A DNA stretch of 64,000 nt. Origin: Lachnospiraceae bacterium (GTDB lineage Bacteria; Bacillota; Clostridia; Lachnospirales; Lachnospiraceae). The position numbers and the translations under genes were made by a program. The stretch is taken from contig JAFZQH010000030.1 of NCBI GenBank assembly GCA_017550165.1, positions 1-64,000 of the forward strand, read 5' to 3'. The notes below the pieces were generated by a model. That model made no database searches, was not told where the DNA came from, and saw only the letters and a list, made by a program, of their open reading frames with translations. This document shows positions 49,369 through 58,246 of this stretch, in pieces. Position 1 is the first letter of the stretch. Every line of letters begins with the position of its first letter.

Positions 49369-51555
49369 ATGAAGAATAAGAAACTCATTCACAACATTAT
49401 AATCGGCGTTTCTTCTTTTTTTCTGTGCCTCTCTTTAGTTTTCTTTCTCTACGGTCTTATCGTCCCCAATGACGGGGATCCCTACATCGGGACTTATGAT
49501 GTATACGAGATCGGATCCGGCTGGACTCTCACCATAGACGGTGAAGAGGGCTCTTCTCTTGTAGATCTCCCCGTAACCAGGAATGAACTTGTAGGTAAGA
49601 CGATCCGTCTGAGCAAGACTCTCCCGGATAACGTGGATAACGGTATGACTCTTTGTGTGCGTTCCTCAATGAACGACCTGTACATTTATGTTGACGGCCG
49701 CATCCGGTCAGTATATTCCACCGGCAATTATTACAATATGGCCTACCATCTCCCCAGTGCTTACGTCTTCTGTGATCTGTCCAAAGAAGATGCCGGAAAA
49801 GAGGTCTCCATCAAGCTGTTCATGAAATCCACCGGCGGAATGAATTCCGTAAGCTACGGCTATCCCGGCAATATTTTCTATGATATTCATGAGTACAACA
49901 GTGTCATTGTATTCATAGGCTACATCCTGATAGCCATAGGCATGATAACGGTACTCATTTACATTATCCTGTCCCGACGTGGCGATATCCCGAGTTACCT
50001 GCTCTACATCGGTGAGCTGACCGTCGCCTTGGGCCTCTGGCTCTTAAGCGAGAATCACCTGCGCCAGTGGATATTTGCTTCTCAGGCACCCACCAGGTTC
50101 TACGCCTACATGACCATCGAGGTACTGGGCATCTTTGCCTGCCTGTATTTTGATTCTGTCCAGGAAAAGAGGTATCACAGGCTCTACCGTGCCTGTGAAG
50201 TCATCTCTCTGTTCATCCTTGCAGTCAATACCGTACTGGCTGTCACGGGAGTATGTGATTTCTACCGGACACTTATAATCTCCCACCTTTTCACTGGGAT
50301 AAGCATAATAGTAACCGCGCGCAATACCATCCTTGATATAATCCGCCACAGGACCAGGCGATACAGGACCATCCTGATAGGCGTGGCCCTTTTCCTGCTC
50401 AGCTCCGTTATTGAGCTTATCAGCTTCTACGTCAACAGGTTTGCAGTACTGGGAATGTACCTGGCTATCGGTATGATCATCCTTCTGTTTTGTACCATCC
50501 TCCAGATCGTGGTAAATGAGATCCGTAAGGGTTCAGAACGGTTAAAGGATCAGGAACGTTTTGCTCTCCGGACTCTCGAAGCCTTTGCAGGCTCCATAGA
50601 TGCAAGGGACGAATACACCGGAGGACATTCATACAGGGTTGCGGAATACGCTTCCAAGCTTGCCCGGGCCGTGGCTTCGACCTTCCATTTTACGGATGAA
50701 GACATTAAGGAGATCCATTATATAGGCCTCATGCATGACATAGGAAAGATCGCTCTGCCGGATTCCATCCTTAATTCTTCCGGGAAGCTTACCGAAGAAG
50801 AATTCTCTCTTGTTAAACAGCACGTGGTCATCGGGGAACAGCTCCTCATTTCCTTAAAGCACTCTCAGAATCTACTGGACGGTGTCCGGTCGCATCATGA
50901 AAGATATGACGGCACCGGCTACCCGGATGGTCTCTCAGGAAGCGAGATCCCCATTATCGCCCGTATCCTGGCCATTGCAGACAGTTATGATGCCATGACC
51001 AGTTCAAGGGTGTTCAGAGAGCCAATGACCGGGACCATGGCTAAGGCTGAAATCATCGCCTGCAGCGGAAGCCAGTTTGACCCCCATTTGGCTGAAGTAT
51101 TCTGCAGCCTTATCGACAGGAGGATCATTTTCCCCATAGGATATGAGGGGATAGAACATGACGATAAGGATAATCCCTTACAATCCGCCCTGCTGCAGCT
51201 TCTCCTGCGAAGAGATACTCTCTCGGCGGATAACAGTACGATCACAAGGCCCTCCCATATCAGGACCGCCTGCTTTATCGCCCGGGTGGCTGAAAAGAAC
51301 AATTCCAAGGTAGATATCTATATGGTGGGGCTCGACCGGGCGGACAGAGAGCTTATGCGACTCAAGGATTTTTATTGCCGATCAGCATCCCTCCATGACC
51401 TCATACTGGAATACTCAGCTGACAAACTTGTTCTGATATTCATAGACAGGAAGGACTCGGACATTGCGGATCTGATGTCCCGGGCTTCAGCCATCGTATC
51501 TCCCGATACCATTTCCATCAGGAAGCTGAGTCCCGCCCTTCTGGAAGAACTGTAA
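49369..51555 (+). CDS. Membrane HD-GYP cyclic-di-GMP phosphodiesterase
   Basis: 728 residues. An N-terminal signal/anchor helix (residues 8-31), an extracytoplasmic domain of about 150 residues rich in beta structure (7TMR-DISM-like: GWTLTIDGEEGSSL, TLCVRSSMNDLYIYVDGRIR), then a seven-helix membrane block (about 180-385). The cytoplasmic HD-GYP domain begins near FALRTLEAFAGSIDARDEYT and has HDIGK (H456) and HHERYDGTGYPDG (from 509). HD-GYP enzymes degrade c-di-GMP, which would favour motility over attachment. GAGG lies 6 nt before the ATG. A ~130-residue C-terminal domain of unknown role follows the HD-GYP core (from about LQSALLQLLLRRD). Divergent from the polymerase; ends at a bidirectional terminator. 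Confidence 0.88.
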   Translation: MKNKKLIHNIIIGVSSFFLCLSLVFFLYGLIVPNDGDPYIGTYDVYEIGSGWTLTIDGEEGSSLVDLPVTRNELVGKTIRLSKTLPDNVDNGMTLCVRSSMNDLYIYVDGRIRSVYSTGNYYNMAYHLPSAYVFCDLSKEDAGKEVSIKLFMKSTGGMNSVSYGYPGNIFYDIHEYNSVIVFIGYILIAIGMITVLIYIILSRRGDIPSYLLYIGELTVALGLWLLSENHLRQWIFASQAPTRFYAYMTIEVLGIFACLYFDSVQEKRYHRLYRACEVISLFILAVNTVLAVTGVCDFYRTLIISHLFTGISIIVTARNTILDIIRHRTRRYRTILIGVALFLLSSVIELISFYVNRFAVLGMYLAIGMIILLFCTILQIVVNEIRKGSERLKDQERFALRTLEAFAGSIDARDEYTGGHSYRVAEYASKLARAVASTFHFTDEDIKEIHYIGLMHDIGKIALPDSILNSSGKLTEEEFSLVKQHVVIGEQLLISLKHSQNLLDGVRSHHERYDGTGYPDGLSGSEIPIIARILAIADSYDAMTSSRVFREPMTGTMAKAEIIACSGSQFDPHLAEVFCSLIDRRIIFPIGYEGIEHDDKDNPLQSALLQLLLRRDTLSADNSTITRPSHIRTACFIARVAEKNNSKVDIYMVGLDRADRELMRLKDFYCRSASLHDLILEYSADKLVLIFIDRKDSDIADLMSRASAIVSPDTISIRKLSPALLEEL

Positions 51556-51590
51556 AAGACCCCGAAAGCATTCTTTCGGAGTCTTTTTTT
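51556..51590. terminator. Bidirectional intrinsic terminator
   Basis: AAGACCCCGAAAG / CTTTCGGAGTCTT forms a 12-13-bp stem with a CATT loop, then TTTTTTT on the plus strand and a shorter T run on the minus strand. It separates the converging HD-GYP and chemotaxis-receptor genes, starting one base after the HD-GYP stop codon. Confidence 0.85.
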
Positions 51591-51612
51591 ATCATTTCAA
51601 CTTATTATCGAT

Positions 51613-52488
51613 CTACTTAACCTGCTCTAATTCCGCAGAATCAACCAGCGACGCCAACGTTCCCGCATCCGTGGTGATGGTCTCAAGCGTAGCCGTGATG
51701 GTCTGGGCCGAAGCAGCCTGGCTGGATGCTATATCGTTTGCCTCGATAACGGCTGTCTTGATCTCATTTAACGCATCGAACATGGTTGATAAGGTCTCGC
51801 TTATCTGTGACGAAGAATCACCGCTCATGTTGGCCAGCTTACCCATCTCCTTGGCAACAACTGCAAATCCGCGGCCTGCCTCGCCTGCTCTTGCTGCCTC
51901 TATGGAAGCGTTAAGGGCAAGGATATTGGATCGGGAAGCATTGCCCTGGATCTCCTTGATCAGGCTGGTAGCTTCGGTAACTCTCTCGCTGACCCTTGCA
52001 TTGATCTCCGTGATATTGGAAAGACTTGCTGCAAGTACCTGGGTTCCGGAAGCTATCTCCCGAACGGACTTGTCTGTCTCCGTCAGGTTCTTGTTCAATG
52101 ACTGGGCAGCATTATTTACATTAAACTTCTGAGCCAGTGAAAGTGATACACCCAGAAGCGCGATAACCCTCCTGCCTTTTCCGTATACAGGCACATACGA
52201 CGTCTTCAGCGGTTCGCCGTATACTTCTATAGGATAATAAACGGTAAATGGATCACCGCTGGAGAAAGCCCCGCTTATGGGTCCAAGCTCCGGGTCGGAA
52301 GAATTCATGACACCGTAATTACCTTCGTGGATATCTACGTGAAAAGATTTGGCCTGTACCACCTTAGTGATAACATATTCCCCGTTCTCATTAAGTATTC
52401 CGAGGGACAGCTGACAGTCCTCCGGCATAGCTGCCTGAATGGTAAATAAAAGCAGTTCCTGCATTCTCAATAATTCATCAAGATCCAT
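51613..52488 (-). CDS. Soluble methyl-accepting chemotaxis protein
   Basis: 291 residues, no membrane segment. Residues 1-120 form a small sensor domain ([58 protein letters not shown]). The rest is an MCP signalling hairpin with the conserved tip [20 protein letters not shown] and [15 protein letters not shown], which binds CheA/CheW. It is a cytoplasmic receptor sensing something inside the cell; the ligand is not evident. It lacks a full methylation-helix bundle at the N-terminal side, being one of the shortest MCP types. Ribosome site GGGGGA 6 nt before the ATG. Confidence 0.87.
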   Translation of the reverse strand: MDLDELLRMQELLLFTIQAAMPEDCQLSLGILNENGEYVITKVVQAKSFHVDIHEGNYGVMNSSDPELGPISGAFSSGDPFTVYYPIEVYGEPLKTSYVPVYGKGRRVIALLGVSLSLAQKFNVNNAAQSLNKNLTETDKSVREIASGTQVLAASLSNITEINARVSERVTEATSLIKEIQGNASRSNILALNASIEAARAGEAGRGFAVVAKEMGKLANMSGDSSSQISETLSTMFDALNEIKTAVIEANDIASSQAASAQTITATLETITTDAGTLASLVDSAELEQVK

Positions 52489-52523
52489 ATGATTTCCCCC
52501 TTATATCGTTAGTCCTAAAGAGA

Positions 52524-52552
52524 ATTTTACACTAAAAAATGGAAAAGTGCAA
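52524..52552 (-). promoter_or_regulatory. Sigma-A promoter of the chemotaxis receptor
   Basis: TTGCAC (52547-52552), 17-nt spacer, TAAAAT (52524-52529). A sigma-28-like TAAA-N15-AACGATAT (52503-52529) overlaps it, but would put the start point at the ribosome site. Confidence 0.55.
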
Positions 52553-52604
52553 TAACAATTCTGAATATTCTGAAAACGTTTGTTTCTACTCAAAGTTATC
52601 TTTA

Positions 52605-52633
52605 TTGCTACTGATACAAGGGAAGGTTATAAT
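52605..52633 (+). promoter_or_regulatory. Sigma-A promoter of the beta-CASP hydrolase gene
   Basis: TTGCTA (52605-52610), 17-nt spacer, TATAAT (52628-52633, perfect -10). It starts transcription about 30 nt before the gene at 52672. Confidence 0.7.
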
Positions 52634-52671
52634 TAAGTTAGTATTAATGTCAGCATATAGGAGTGAGACAT

Positions 52672-54273
52672 ATGATCATTGAATTCTTAGGGGCAGCTCA
52701 CGAAGTTACGGGGAGCTGTCATTACATGGAAGTAGCCGGCAAGCATATTCTTGTTGACTGCGGTATGCAGCAGGGGCCTGACCTGTATGAGAATCAGGAG
52801 ATCCCTGTTAATCCCTCGACTATAGATTATGTACTTGTCACTCACGCTCATATTGATCATTCGGGGCTTCTGCCCCTTATTTACAGCCACGGTTTCCGCG
52901 GAGACATATATGCCACTGAGGCCACCACTGCCCTTTGTAATATCATGCTCAAGGACAGTGCCCATATACAGCAGACCGAGGCCGAATGGAAGAATCGTAA
53001 GGCCAGACGTGCCAACAAGCCCGAAGTCGTTCCCATGTACGACATGAACGATGCCCAGGGCGTTCTGGAACATTTTATCCCCTGCAATTACAACAAAAAG
53101 ATCAAGATAGATGACCATATCTCCATCCGCTTCATTGATGCCGGCCATCTTCTTGGTTCTTCTTCTATAGAGGTCTGGCTCAAAGAGGACAATGAAGAGG
53201 TCAAGCTGGCTTTCTCCGGCGACTTAGGCAACGGAGGCCGTCCTCTTATCAAGAACCCGGATTATATCAAGGATGCGGATTACGTTATCATAGAGTCCAC
53301 ATACGGCGACCGTATCCATAACACTCCCCCAGATTACGCAATTGAGCTTGCCAAGATAATGCGCACCACATTTGCAAGAGGCGGCAATCTTGTCATCCCC
53401 GCGTTTTCCGTGGGACGTTCCCAGGAGATGCTCTATTTTATGAGGCGCATCAAATCAGAGAATCTCCTTCCGGAGTTTGCCGATTTCGAGGTTTACGTTG
53501 ACAGCCCCATGTCGGTCCAGGCTACTACCGTATTCGGCGAGAACATTAAAGAATGCTTTAATCAGGAAGCTCTGGATCTGGTAGGCCGCGGTATCAACCC
53601 CATAGGCTTTGAAGGTCTGAAGACTTCCGTTACCAGTGATGAATCGCGCAATATCAACTTTATCTCCAAGCCTATAGTTATAATATCTGCTTCGGGCATG
53701 TGCGAGGCCGGTCGTATACGCCATCACCTTAAGCACAATCTGTGGCGCCGGGAATGTACCATCCTTTTCGTAGGCTACCAGGTCGAAGGGACTTTGGGAT
53801 TCCAACTTTTAGGCGGGGTCAAGGAGGTCAAGCTCTTCGGTGAGACCATTGACGTCAATGCATCTATCGTTAATCTTCCGGGGATCAGCGGACATGCTGA
53901 TATGGATCACCTGACAGACTGGATGAGGCATTTCGAAGATAAACCCCGGCGTGTATTCGTCGTTCACGGCCATGACGAGGTTACCGATAATTTCGCGGAG
54001 CATCTTCATAAGGAGCTGGGGCTGGATGCCATTGCTCCATATTCCGGAGACACCTACGACCTTACCACCAACCTGTGTATCGCCCAGGGCTCCAGAGAGG
54101 TTAAGAAAAAGACTGTTCCCAGGAAAGAATCATCCAATATCTTTGCCAGACTTGTGGCAGCGGGTGAGCGTCTCATGTCTGTTATCCGTAAGAATGAAGG
54201 TCTTGCCAATAAGGATCTGGGTAAATTTGCAGATCAGATCAATGCACTGAGTGATAAATGGGATCGGTCATAA
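52672..54273 (+). CDS. Beta-CASP metallo-beta-lactamase-fold RNA/DNA hydrolase
   Basis: 533 residues. Metal site THAHIDHSG (57-65: H58, H60, D62, H63), FIDAGHLLGSSSIEV (second histidine motif), FSGDLGNGGRPLI (Asp). The beta-CASP part shows IPAFSVGRSQEMLYFMRRI, SASGMCEAGRIRHHLKHNLW and the C-terminal GISGHADMDHL and VVHGHDE. This is the CPSF-73/YprA-like group of ribonucleases, probably acting in RNA processing or decay. ATG at 52672 follows AGGAG by 8 nt; an upstream in-frame GTG is inside the ribosome site. Extra ~55 C-terminal residues (KKKTVPRKESSNIFARLV) go beyond the core. Precedes a DUF1846 gene by 18 bp, likely co-transcribed. Confidence 0.9.
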   Translation: MIIEFLGAAHEVTGSCHYMEVAGKHILVDCGMQQGPDLYENQEIPVNPSTIDYVLVTHAHIDHSGLLPLIYSHGFRGDIYATEATTALCNIMLKDSAHIQQTEAEWKNRKARRANKPEVVPMYDMNDAQGVLEHFIPCNYNKKIKIDDHISIRFIDAGHLLGSSSIEVWLKEDNEEVKLAFSGDLGNGGRPLIKNPDYIKDADYVIIESTYGDRIHNTPPDYAIELAKIMRTTFARGGNLVIPAFSVGRSQEMLYFMRRIKSENLLPEFADFEVYVDSPMSVQATTVFGENIKECFNQEALDLVGRGINPIGFEGLKTSVTSDESRNINFISKPIVIISASGMCEAGRIRHHLKHNLWRRECTILFVGYQVEGTLGFQLLGGVKEVKLFGETIDVNASIVNLPGISGHADMDHLTDWMRHFEDKPRRVFVVHGHDEVTDNFAEHLHKELGLDAIAPYSGDTYDLTTNLCIAQGSREVKKKTVPRKESSNIFARLVAAGERLMSVIRKNEGLANKDLGKFADQINALSDKWDRS

Positions 54274-54291
54274 GGAGAGGAGAAGGAGTAC

Positions 54292-55749
54292 ATGAAGATC
54301 GGATTTGATAATGACAAATACCTGAAAGTTCAGTCAGAGAATATAAAAGAGCGTATATCCAAATTTGATAACAAGCTCTATCTGGAATTCGGAGGCAAGC
54401 TCTACGATGATTACCATGCATCAAGAGTGTTACCGGGATTTCAGCCTGATTCCAAGCTTCGCATGCTGATGCAGCTTTCGGATCAGGTGGAGATCATAAT
54501 AGCCATTAATGCGGAGGATCTGGAAAAGAACAAGATCAGAGCTGATCTCGGCATCACATACGACAATGACCTGCTTCGTCTCAAGGGAATATTCGAATCC
54601 CTGGGACTTTACGTCGGTTCCGTATGTATAACTCATTTTTCAGGGCAGTACAGTGCAGTCATGTTCCAGAAGCGTCTTGAGAACATAGGCGTTAAGGTTT
54701 ATAGGCATTATCTGATCCCGGGATACCCCAACAACATCCCCCTCATCATTAGCGATGATGGTTATGGGAAGAATGAGTTCATAGAGACATCCCGACCCCT
54801 TATAGTGGTTACCGCTCCGGGTCCGGGAAGCGGCAAGATGGCCACCTGTCTCTCTCAGCTATATCATGAAAACAAGCGGGGGGTCAGGGCCGGATACGCC
54901 AAGTTCGAGACCTTCCCCATATGGAACCTGCCGCTTAACCACCCTGTTAACCTGGCATATGAAGCGGCAACGGCCGACTTAAATGACGTTAACATGATAG
55001 ACCCCTTCCATCTTGAAGCCTACGGTGTTACCACCGTTAACTATAACAGAGATGTAGAGATCTTCCCTGTTCTGAAAGCCATATTTGAGAAGATTTTCGG
55101 AGAGAGTATCTACCAGTCTCCTACCGATATGGGCGTCAATATGGCAGGCAACTGTATCTGCGATGACGAAGTATGCCAGGAGGCATCCCGTCAGGAGATC
55201 ATCAGAAGATACTATAAGACTTTGAACAATATATTCCTTGGCAAATCTGTTGAAGAGGAAGCGTATAAGATAGAACTGCTTATGAACAAAGCAGGGATTA
55301 CCGTGGAAGATCGTAAAGTTGTTCCCGCCGCAAGGAAGAGAGCAGAAGAGACAGGACAGACCGCGGCGGCTTTCGAGCTTCCCGACGGGCGGATCATTAC
55401 AGGTAAGACTACCAATCTTCTGGGCGCCTGCGCAGCTGCCCTTATCAAATCCTTAAAGGAACTTGCAGGCATACCTAAAGAGATCAAACTCATCACCGAA
55501 GAGGTGATAGCTCCCATATCCAAAATGAAGGTGGATTATCTGGGAAGCCAGAATCCCCGCCTTCACATGGACGAGGTGCTTATAGCCCTTTCAGCCAGCT
55601 CCAATACCAATTCCATGGCCGACAAGGCCCTCAGCCAGTTAAAGAAGCTGCGAGGTTCGCAGGTTCACAGTACCTGCAGGCTTAACCCAACAGACGAGAA
55701 ACTGTTCTCGAAATTGGGCATGATGCTTACCAATGATGCAGTGAAATAG
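54292..55749 (+). CDS. DUF1846 family protein
   Basis: 485 residues, a little shorter than the ~500 of most family members. Conserved segments: GFDNDKYLKVQSENIKERIS (4-23), KLYLEFGGKLYDDYHASRVL, SRPLIVVTAPGPGSGKMATC (a P-loop-like GPGSGKM), HPVNLAYEAATADLNDVNMI, and SPTDMGVNMAGNCI. The family is very common in Firmicutes; structures show a nucleotide-binding-type fold but no established reaction. A chain GGAGAGGAGAAGGAG precedes the ATG. Terminator follows 16 bp after the stop. Confidence 0.88.
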   Translation: MKIGFDNDKYLKVQSENIKERISKFDNKLYLEFGGKLYDDYHASRVLPGFQPDSKLRMLMQLSDQVEIIIAINAEDLEKNKIRADLGITYDNDLLRLKGIFESLGLYVGSVCITHFSGQYSAVMFQKRLENIGVKVYRHYLIPGYPNNIPLIISDDGYGKNEFIETSRPLIVVTAPGPGSGKMATCLSQLYHENKRGVRAGYAKFETFPIWNLPLNHPVNLAYEAATADLNDVNMIDPFHLEAYGVTTVNYNRDVEIFPVLKAIFEKIFGESIYQSPTDMGVNMAGNCICDDEVCQEASRQEIIRRYYKTLNNIFLGKSVEEEAYKIELLMNKAGITVEDRKVVPAARKRAEETGQTAAAFELPDGRIITGKTTNLLGACAAALIKSLKELAGIPKEIKLITEEVIAPISKMKVDYLGSQNPRLHMDEVLIALSASSNTNSMADKALSQLKKLRGSQVHSTCRLNPTDEKLFSKLGMMLTNDAVK

Positions 55750-55765
55750 ATACCTATCATAAATT

Positions 55766-55797
55766 AAGAACAGCCACCTTGCGGTGGCTGTTCTTTT
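55766..55797. terminator. Bidirectional intrinsic terminator
   Basis: AAGAACAGCCACC / GGTGGCTGTTCTT, a perfect 13-bp stem with a TTGC loop and T-rich flanks on both sides (TTCTTTT on the plus strand). It lies between the converging DUF1846 and GPH-transporter genes. Confidence 0.85.
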
Positions 55798-55831
55798 AGA
55801 TAGTGGTCTACTTATAATGTACGTATTTGAA

Positions 55832-57295
55832 TTATTCACCCTTGTTCTGAGCGATCTCTGCCTGGTACTGAGCGATCTTCTCTTTGTTAAGAGTATAACC
55901 GAAGAGTAAGAATACAAGACCGATGATAAGAGCGATAGCCGGGATAAGCATGAATCCCATGGAGATAGCTCTCTGCAGTCCCTCGAGTTTGGAAGGATCA
56001 CTTGAGATGATCTGTGTAGCTTCTGCAACCTTAGCTGCATTTGCATCAGTCTGAAGAGACTTGATAACTGCAAACTTAAGAGTATCGAAAGCACCAACTG
56101 CGAGGCAGGCATTAACGATGATAGATCTGGTCATAACTGCAACCTTAAGAGGAAGGTTCTGAAGTCCTGAAATCCATCCTGCTGCGTTCTTCTTTGTCTT
56201 CCACTCTGAGTAGATAACTGCGTCTGCATAAAGAGCGGGTGATGATGCATAAGATACACCATAGAAGAAGTTAACCAGTGTGATCATGATGAATACAAGA
56301 TCAGCATTCTGGAATGCGAAGTATCCGATAAGGAGCATGATTGCCATAGCTATGTAAGAAATGATCATAGCCATTCTGTTACCAACTGCCTTTGCGATGT
56401 ACTGAGCAGCGAAAGCACCGATAACGCCGGCGATACCTGTACACAGTACGTAGAAGGGCTGGATTGCCATTCCGTTACCAAAGAGAACGTTCTTTGCAAC
56501 AACTTCCCAATAGTAAGCAGCAACTGCTGCGATAACGAACTTGATCATCCACTTTGCAAGGTCAGCGATAAGAAGAGAAACAACCTGTACGTTGAGAGCT
56601 CTGATGATATCTCCAATAGATGTCTTCTGTCTTGAAGGAGCTGCTGAACCTGCTTCCTCGATCACTTCATATCCGTCGAACATCTTAAAGTGAGCAAAAT
56701 ATCCGAGAGCTGTCAGTACACCGAAGATGAATGCTGCTGCTGCGTATGTGTTCTGCTGTCCAACGAATGCAACAAGACCTGTTACAAACGGGAATACATA
56801 TGAGAAAAGCACTCCACCGAGGTTGTTATATGTACCACGCATAGAAGCGAGGGTAGCTCTCTCTTCACCTGAGTTAGCTGCTACGGCGATCATGGAAACG
56901 TTAGCAACATATCCGAAGTTCCAAAGGATGTGGGATACGATAAATGCTATTGAAATGATGATCGGAGCTGCTGCATCACCACCGATCTTTAAGAACTGGA
57001 ATGCATAGATGAAAGGTACAAGCCAGGGTAAAAGAACGAGCCATGAACGATAACGTCCCCACTTAAGAGGCTTGATACTGTTGATGATAGCACCATAGAT
57101 CCATGAAAGACATGCATCTACTGTTGATGTAACTGTACCGATAAGACCAGCTGTTACTGCTGAGAATCCGGCAATGTTTGTTAAGAATACGTTGAAGTAG
57201 AAAGTCTCAACATTTGACATCCATGTGAATCCAAGGTCACCAATACCATAGAACCATTTCAGGGATGTACTTAATTCAGTTTTCTTCTGATTCAT
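55832..57295 (-). CDS. GPH-family (MFS_2) sugar:cation symporter
   Basis: 487 residues with about 12 membrane helices. MelB/GPH features: WFYGIGDLGFTWMSNVETFY (14-33), GLIGTVTSTVDACLSWIYGA, the cytoplasmic loop KPLKWGRYRSWLVLLPW (RxRxW motif) and YSEWKTKKNAAGWISGLQNL. Transports a glycoside, pentoside or hexuronide with a cation; the sugar is not predictable. Codon use is strikingly regular (GCA/GCT, GAA/GAT, AAC, ATC, TTC, few rare codons), as expected for a very highly expressed gene, and a promoter with a ~130-nt leader lies before it. Confidence 0.85.
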   Translation of the reverse strand: MNQKKTELSTSLKWFYGIGDLGFTWMSNVETFYFNVFLTNIAGFSAVTAGLIGTVTSTVDACLSWIYGAIINSIKPLKWGRYRSWLVLLPWLVPFIYAFQFLKIGGDAAAPIIISIAFIVSHILWNFGYVANVSMIAVAANSGEERATLASMRGTYNNLGGVLFSYVFPFVTGLVAFVGQQNTYAAAAFIFGVLTALGYFAHFKMFDGYEVIEEAGSAAPSRQKTSIGDIIRALNVQVVSLLIADLAKWMIKFVIAAVAAYYWEVVAKNVLFGNGMAIQPFYVLCTGIAGVIGAFAAQYIAKAVGNRMAMIISYIAMAIMLLIGYFAFQNADLVFIMITLVNFFYGVSYASSPALYADAVIYSEWKTKKNAAGWISGLQNLPLKVAVMTRSIIVNACLAVGAFDTLKFAVIKSLQTDANAAKVAEATQIISSDPSKLEGLQRAISMGFMLIPAIALIIGLVFLLFGYTLNKEKIAQYQAEIAQNKGE

Positions 57296-57398
57296 AATTC
57301 TTCTGATTCTCCTTCTCTAGATTACTTTTTAAAAAAGTGAAAGTTGATAAGTTACGACCGCTACCCTCCTTAAAAAGTTAATACGCACTTAGTGGATA

Positions 57399-57422
57399 GA
57401 TGAACGCGATAATACATTCATC
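57399..57422. repeat. Inverted repeat GATGAA-N12-TTCATC just after the symporter promoter
   Basis: A 6-bp dyad (57399-57404 / 57417-57422) placed 13 to 36 nt downstream of the -10, at the predicted transcription start. Operator-like by position and symmetry; no regulator gene is adjacent. Confidence 0.3.
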
Positions 57423-57434
57423 CTCATATTCCAT

Positions 57435-57464
57435 ATTATATATTAAATTTTTATAAACTGACAA
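57435..57464 (-). promoter_or_regulatory. Sigma-A promoter of the GPH symporter
   Basis: TTGTCA (57459-57464), 18-nt spacer, TATAAT (57435-57440, perfect -10). It leaves an untranslated leader of about 130 nt with an AAGGAGGG tract (near 57370) and a short palindrome ACTTTTTTAAAAAGT before the real ribosome site AAGGAG. Confidence 0.65.
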
Positions 57465-57552
57465 TGCACATCACGTCTTAACGGTCCGCATCCCATTCCG
57501 ACACTTTGTAGTATTGTATTTTTTATTTTTTGTTTATATTTTGTTTATTTTT

Positions 57553-57598
57553 AAAAAAGCGGCCCATCTGACTCATTGTCATCAGATAGACCGCTTAA
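57553..57598 (-). terminator. Intrinsic terminator of the YcxB-like gene
   Basis: On the minus strand AAGCGG-TCT-ATCTGA pairs with TCAGAT-GGG-CCGCTT around an internal bulge, followed by TTTTTTAA. It starts 15 bp after the stop codon. Confidence 0.75.
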
Positions 57599-57612
57599 TA
57601 TCTGGCTTGGGA

Positions 57613-58125
57613 CTATTTTAAAAACTTACATCTTCTCGGATCCATATTTCTTTTTATGATATTTTTTATAGTTTCTTCAGAATTGTTTAGTTGTTCTTTA
57701 GGCAGGATCAATGCTATCTTGGGCGTCATGTACAGTAGTATCATACTCTTTGTTTCGTGCATGAAAAAAACGTCAGACCAGCTTATATTGGCATTGGCCT
57801 CTTCACGGTCCTGGGACATGTGGATCCCGCCGTCGCCTATCTCATATTTGGTGATAGACCTGTTCTTTCTCTGTCCGTACATCATTAGGGCCGCCTTTCC
57901 CAAAAGGAAGATGGGATAAATGACGGTAAAAAGAAATCCCAGTATCAGCATGATGAGATCCAGCCAGTCAACCCCCGACTTGAACCCCGCAAAGTAATAT
58001 ACAAGGCATAGGACGGAAAAACCAACTTCCGCAACTCCCTGTCCTTTGTAATACCCTCCGTGGAATAAAAACTTCGCAAGATGTATATACCTTATATCTA
58101 TCTCAACCGTAACCCTGGCATCCAT
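57613..58125 (-). CDS. YcxB-like membrane protein
   Basis: 170 residues. Two adjacent hydrophobic helices (about 33-50, VAEVGFSVLCLVYYFAGF, and 55-80, DLIMLILGFLFTVIYPIFLL) are followed by a beta-rich C-terminal half with the YcxB pattern YEIGDGGIHMSQDREEANAN and SWSDVFFMHETKSMILLYM, ending IILPKEQL-like IALILPKEQLNNSEE. Members are small membrane proteins of unknown function in Firmicutes. It stands alone with its own terminator. Confidence 0.72.
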   Translation of the reverse strand: MDARVTVEIDIRYIHLAKFLFHGGYYKGQGVAEVGFSVLCLVYYFAGFKSGVDWLDLIMLILGFLFTVIYPIFLLGKAALMMYGQRKNRSITKYEIGDGGIHMSQDREEANANISWSDVFFMHETKSMILLYMTPKIALILPKEQLNNSEETIKNIIKRNMDPRRCKFLK

Positions 58126-58202
58126 ACGATAATTTCCTCCCTTTGTAAATCCTTTTCATACTGTGTCCCATTATAAATGTATAAGATGATAAAATCAAAC
58201 AC

Positions 58203-58240
58203 TTTTAAAAAGGCCCCGAAGGAATAACCCTCCGAAGCCT
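58203..58240 (-). terminator. Intrinsic terminator of the DegV gene
   Basis: AGGCTTCGGAGG / CCTTCGGGGCCT (12-bp stem with three G-U pairs, loop GTTATT) followed by TTTTT on the minus strand, 6 bp after the stop codon of the DegV gene. Confidence 0.8.
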
Positions 58241-58246
58241 GTATGA

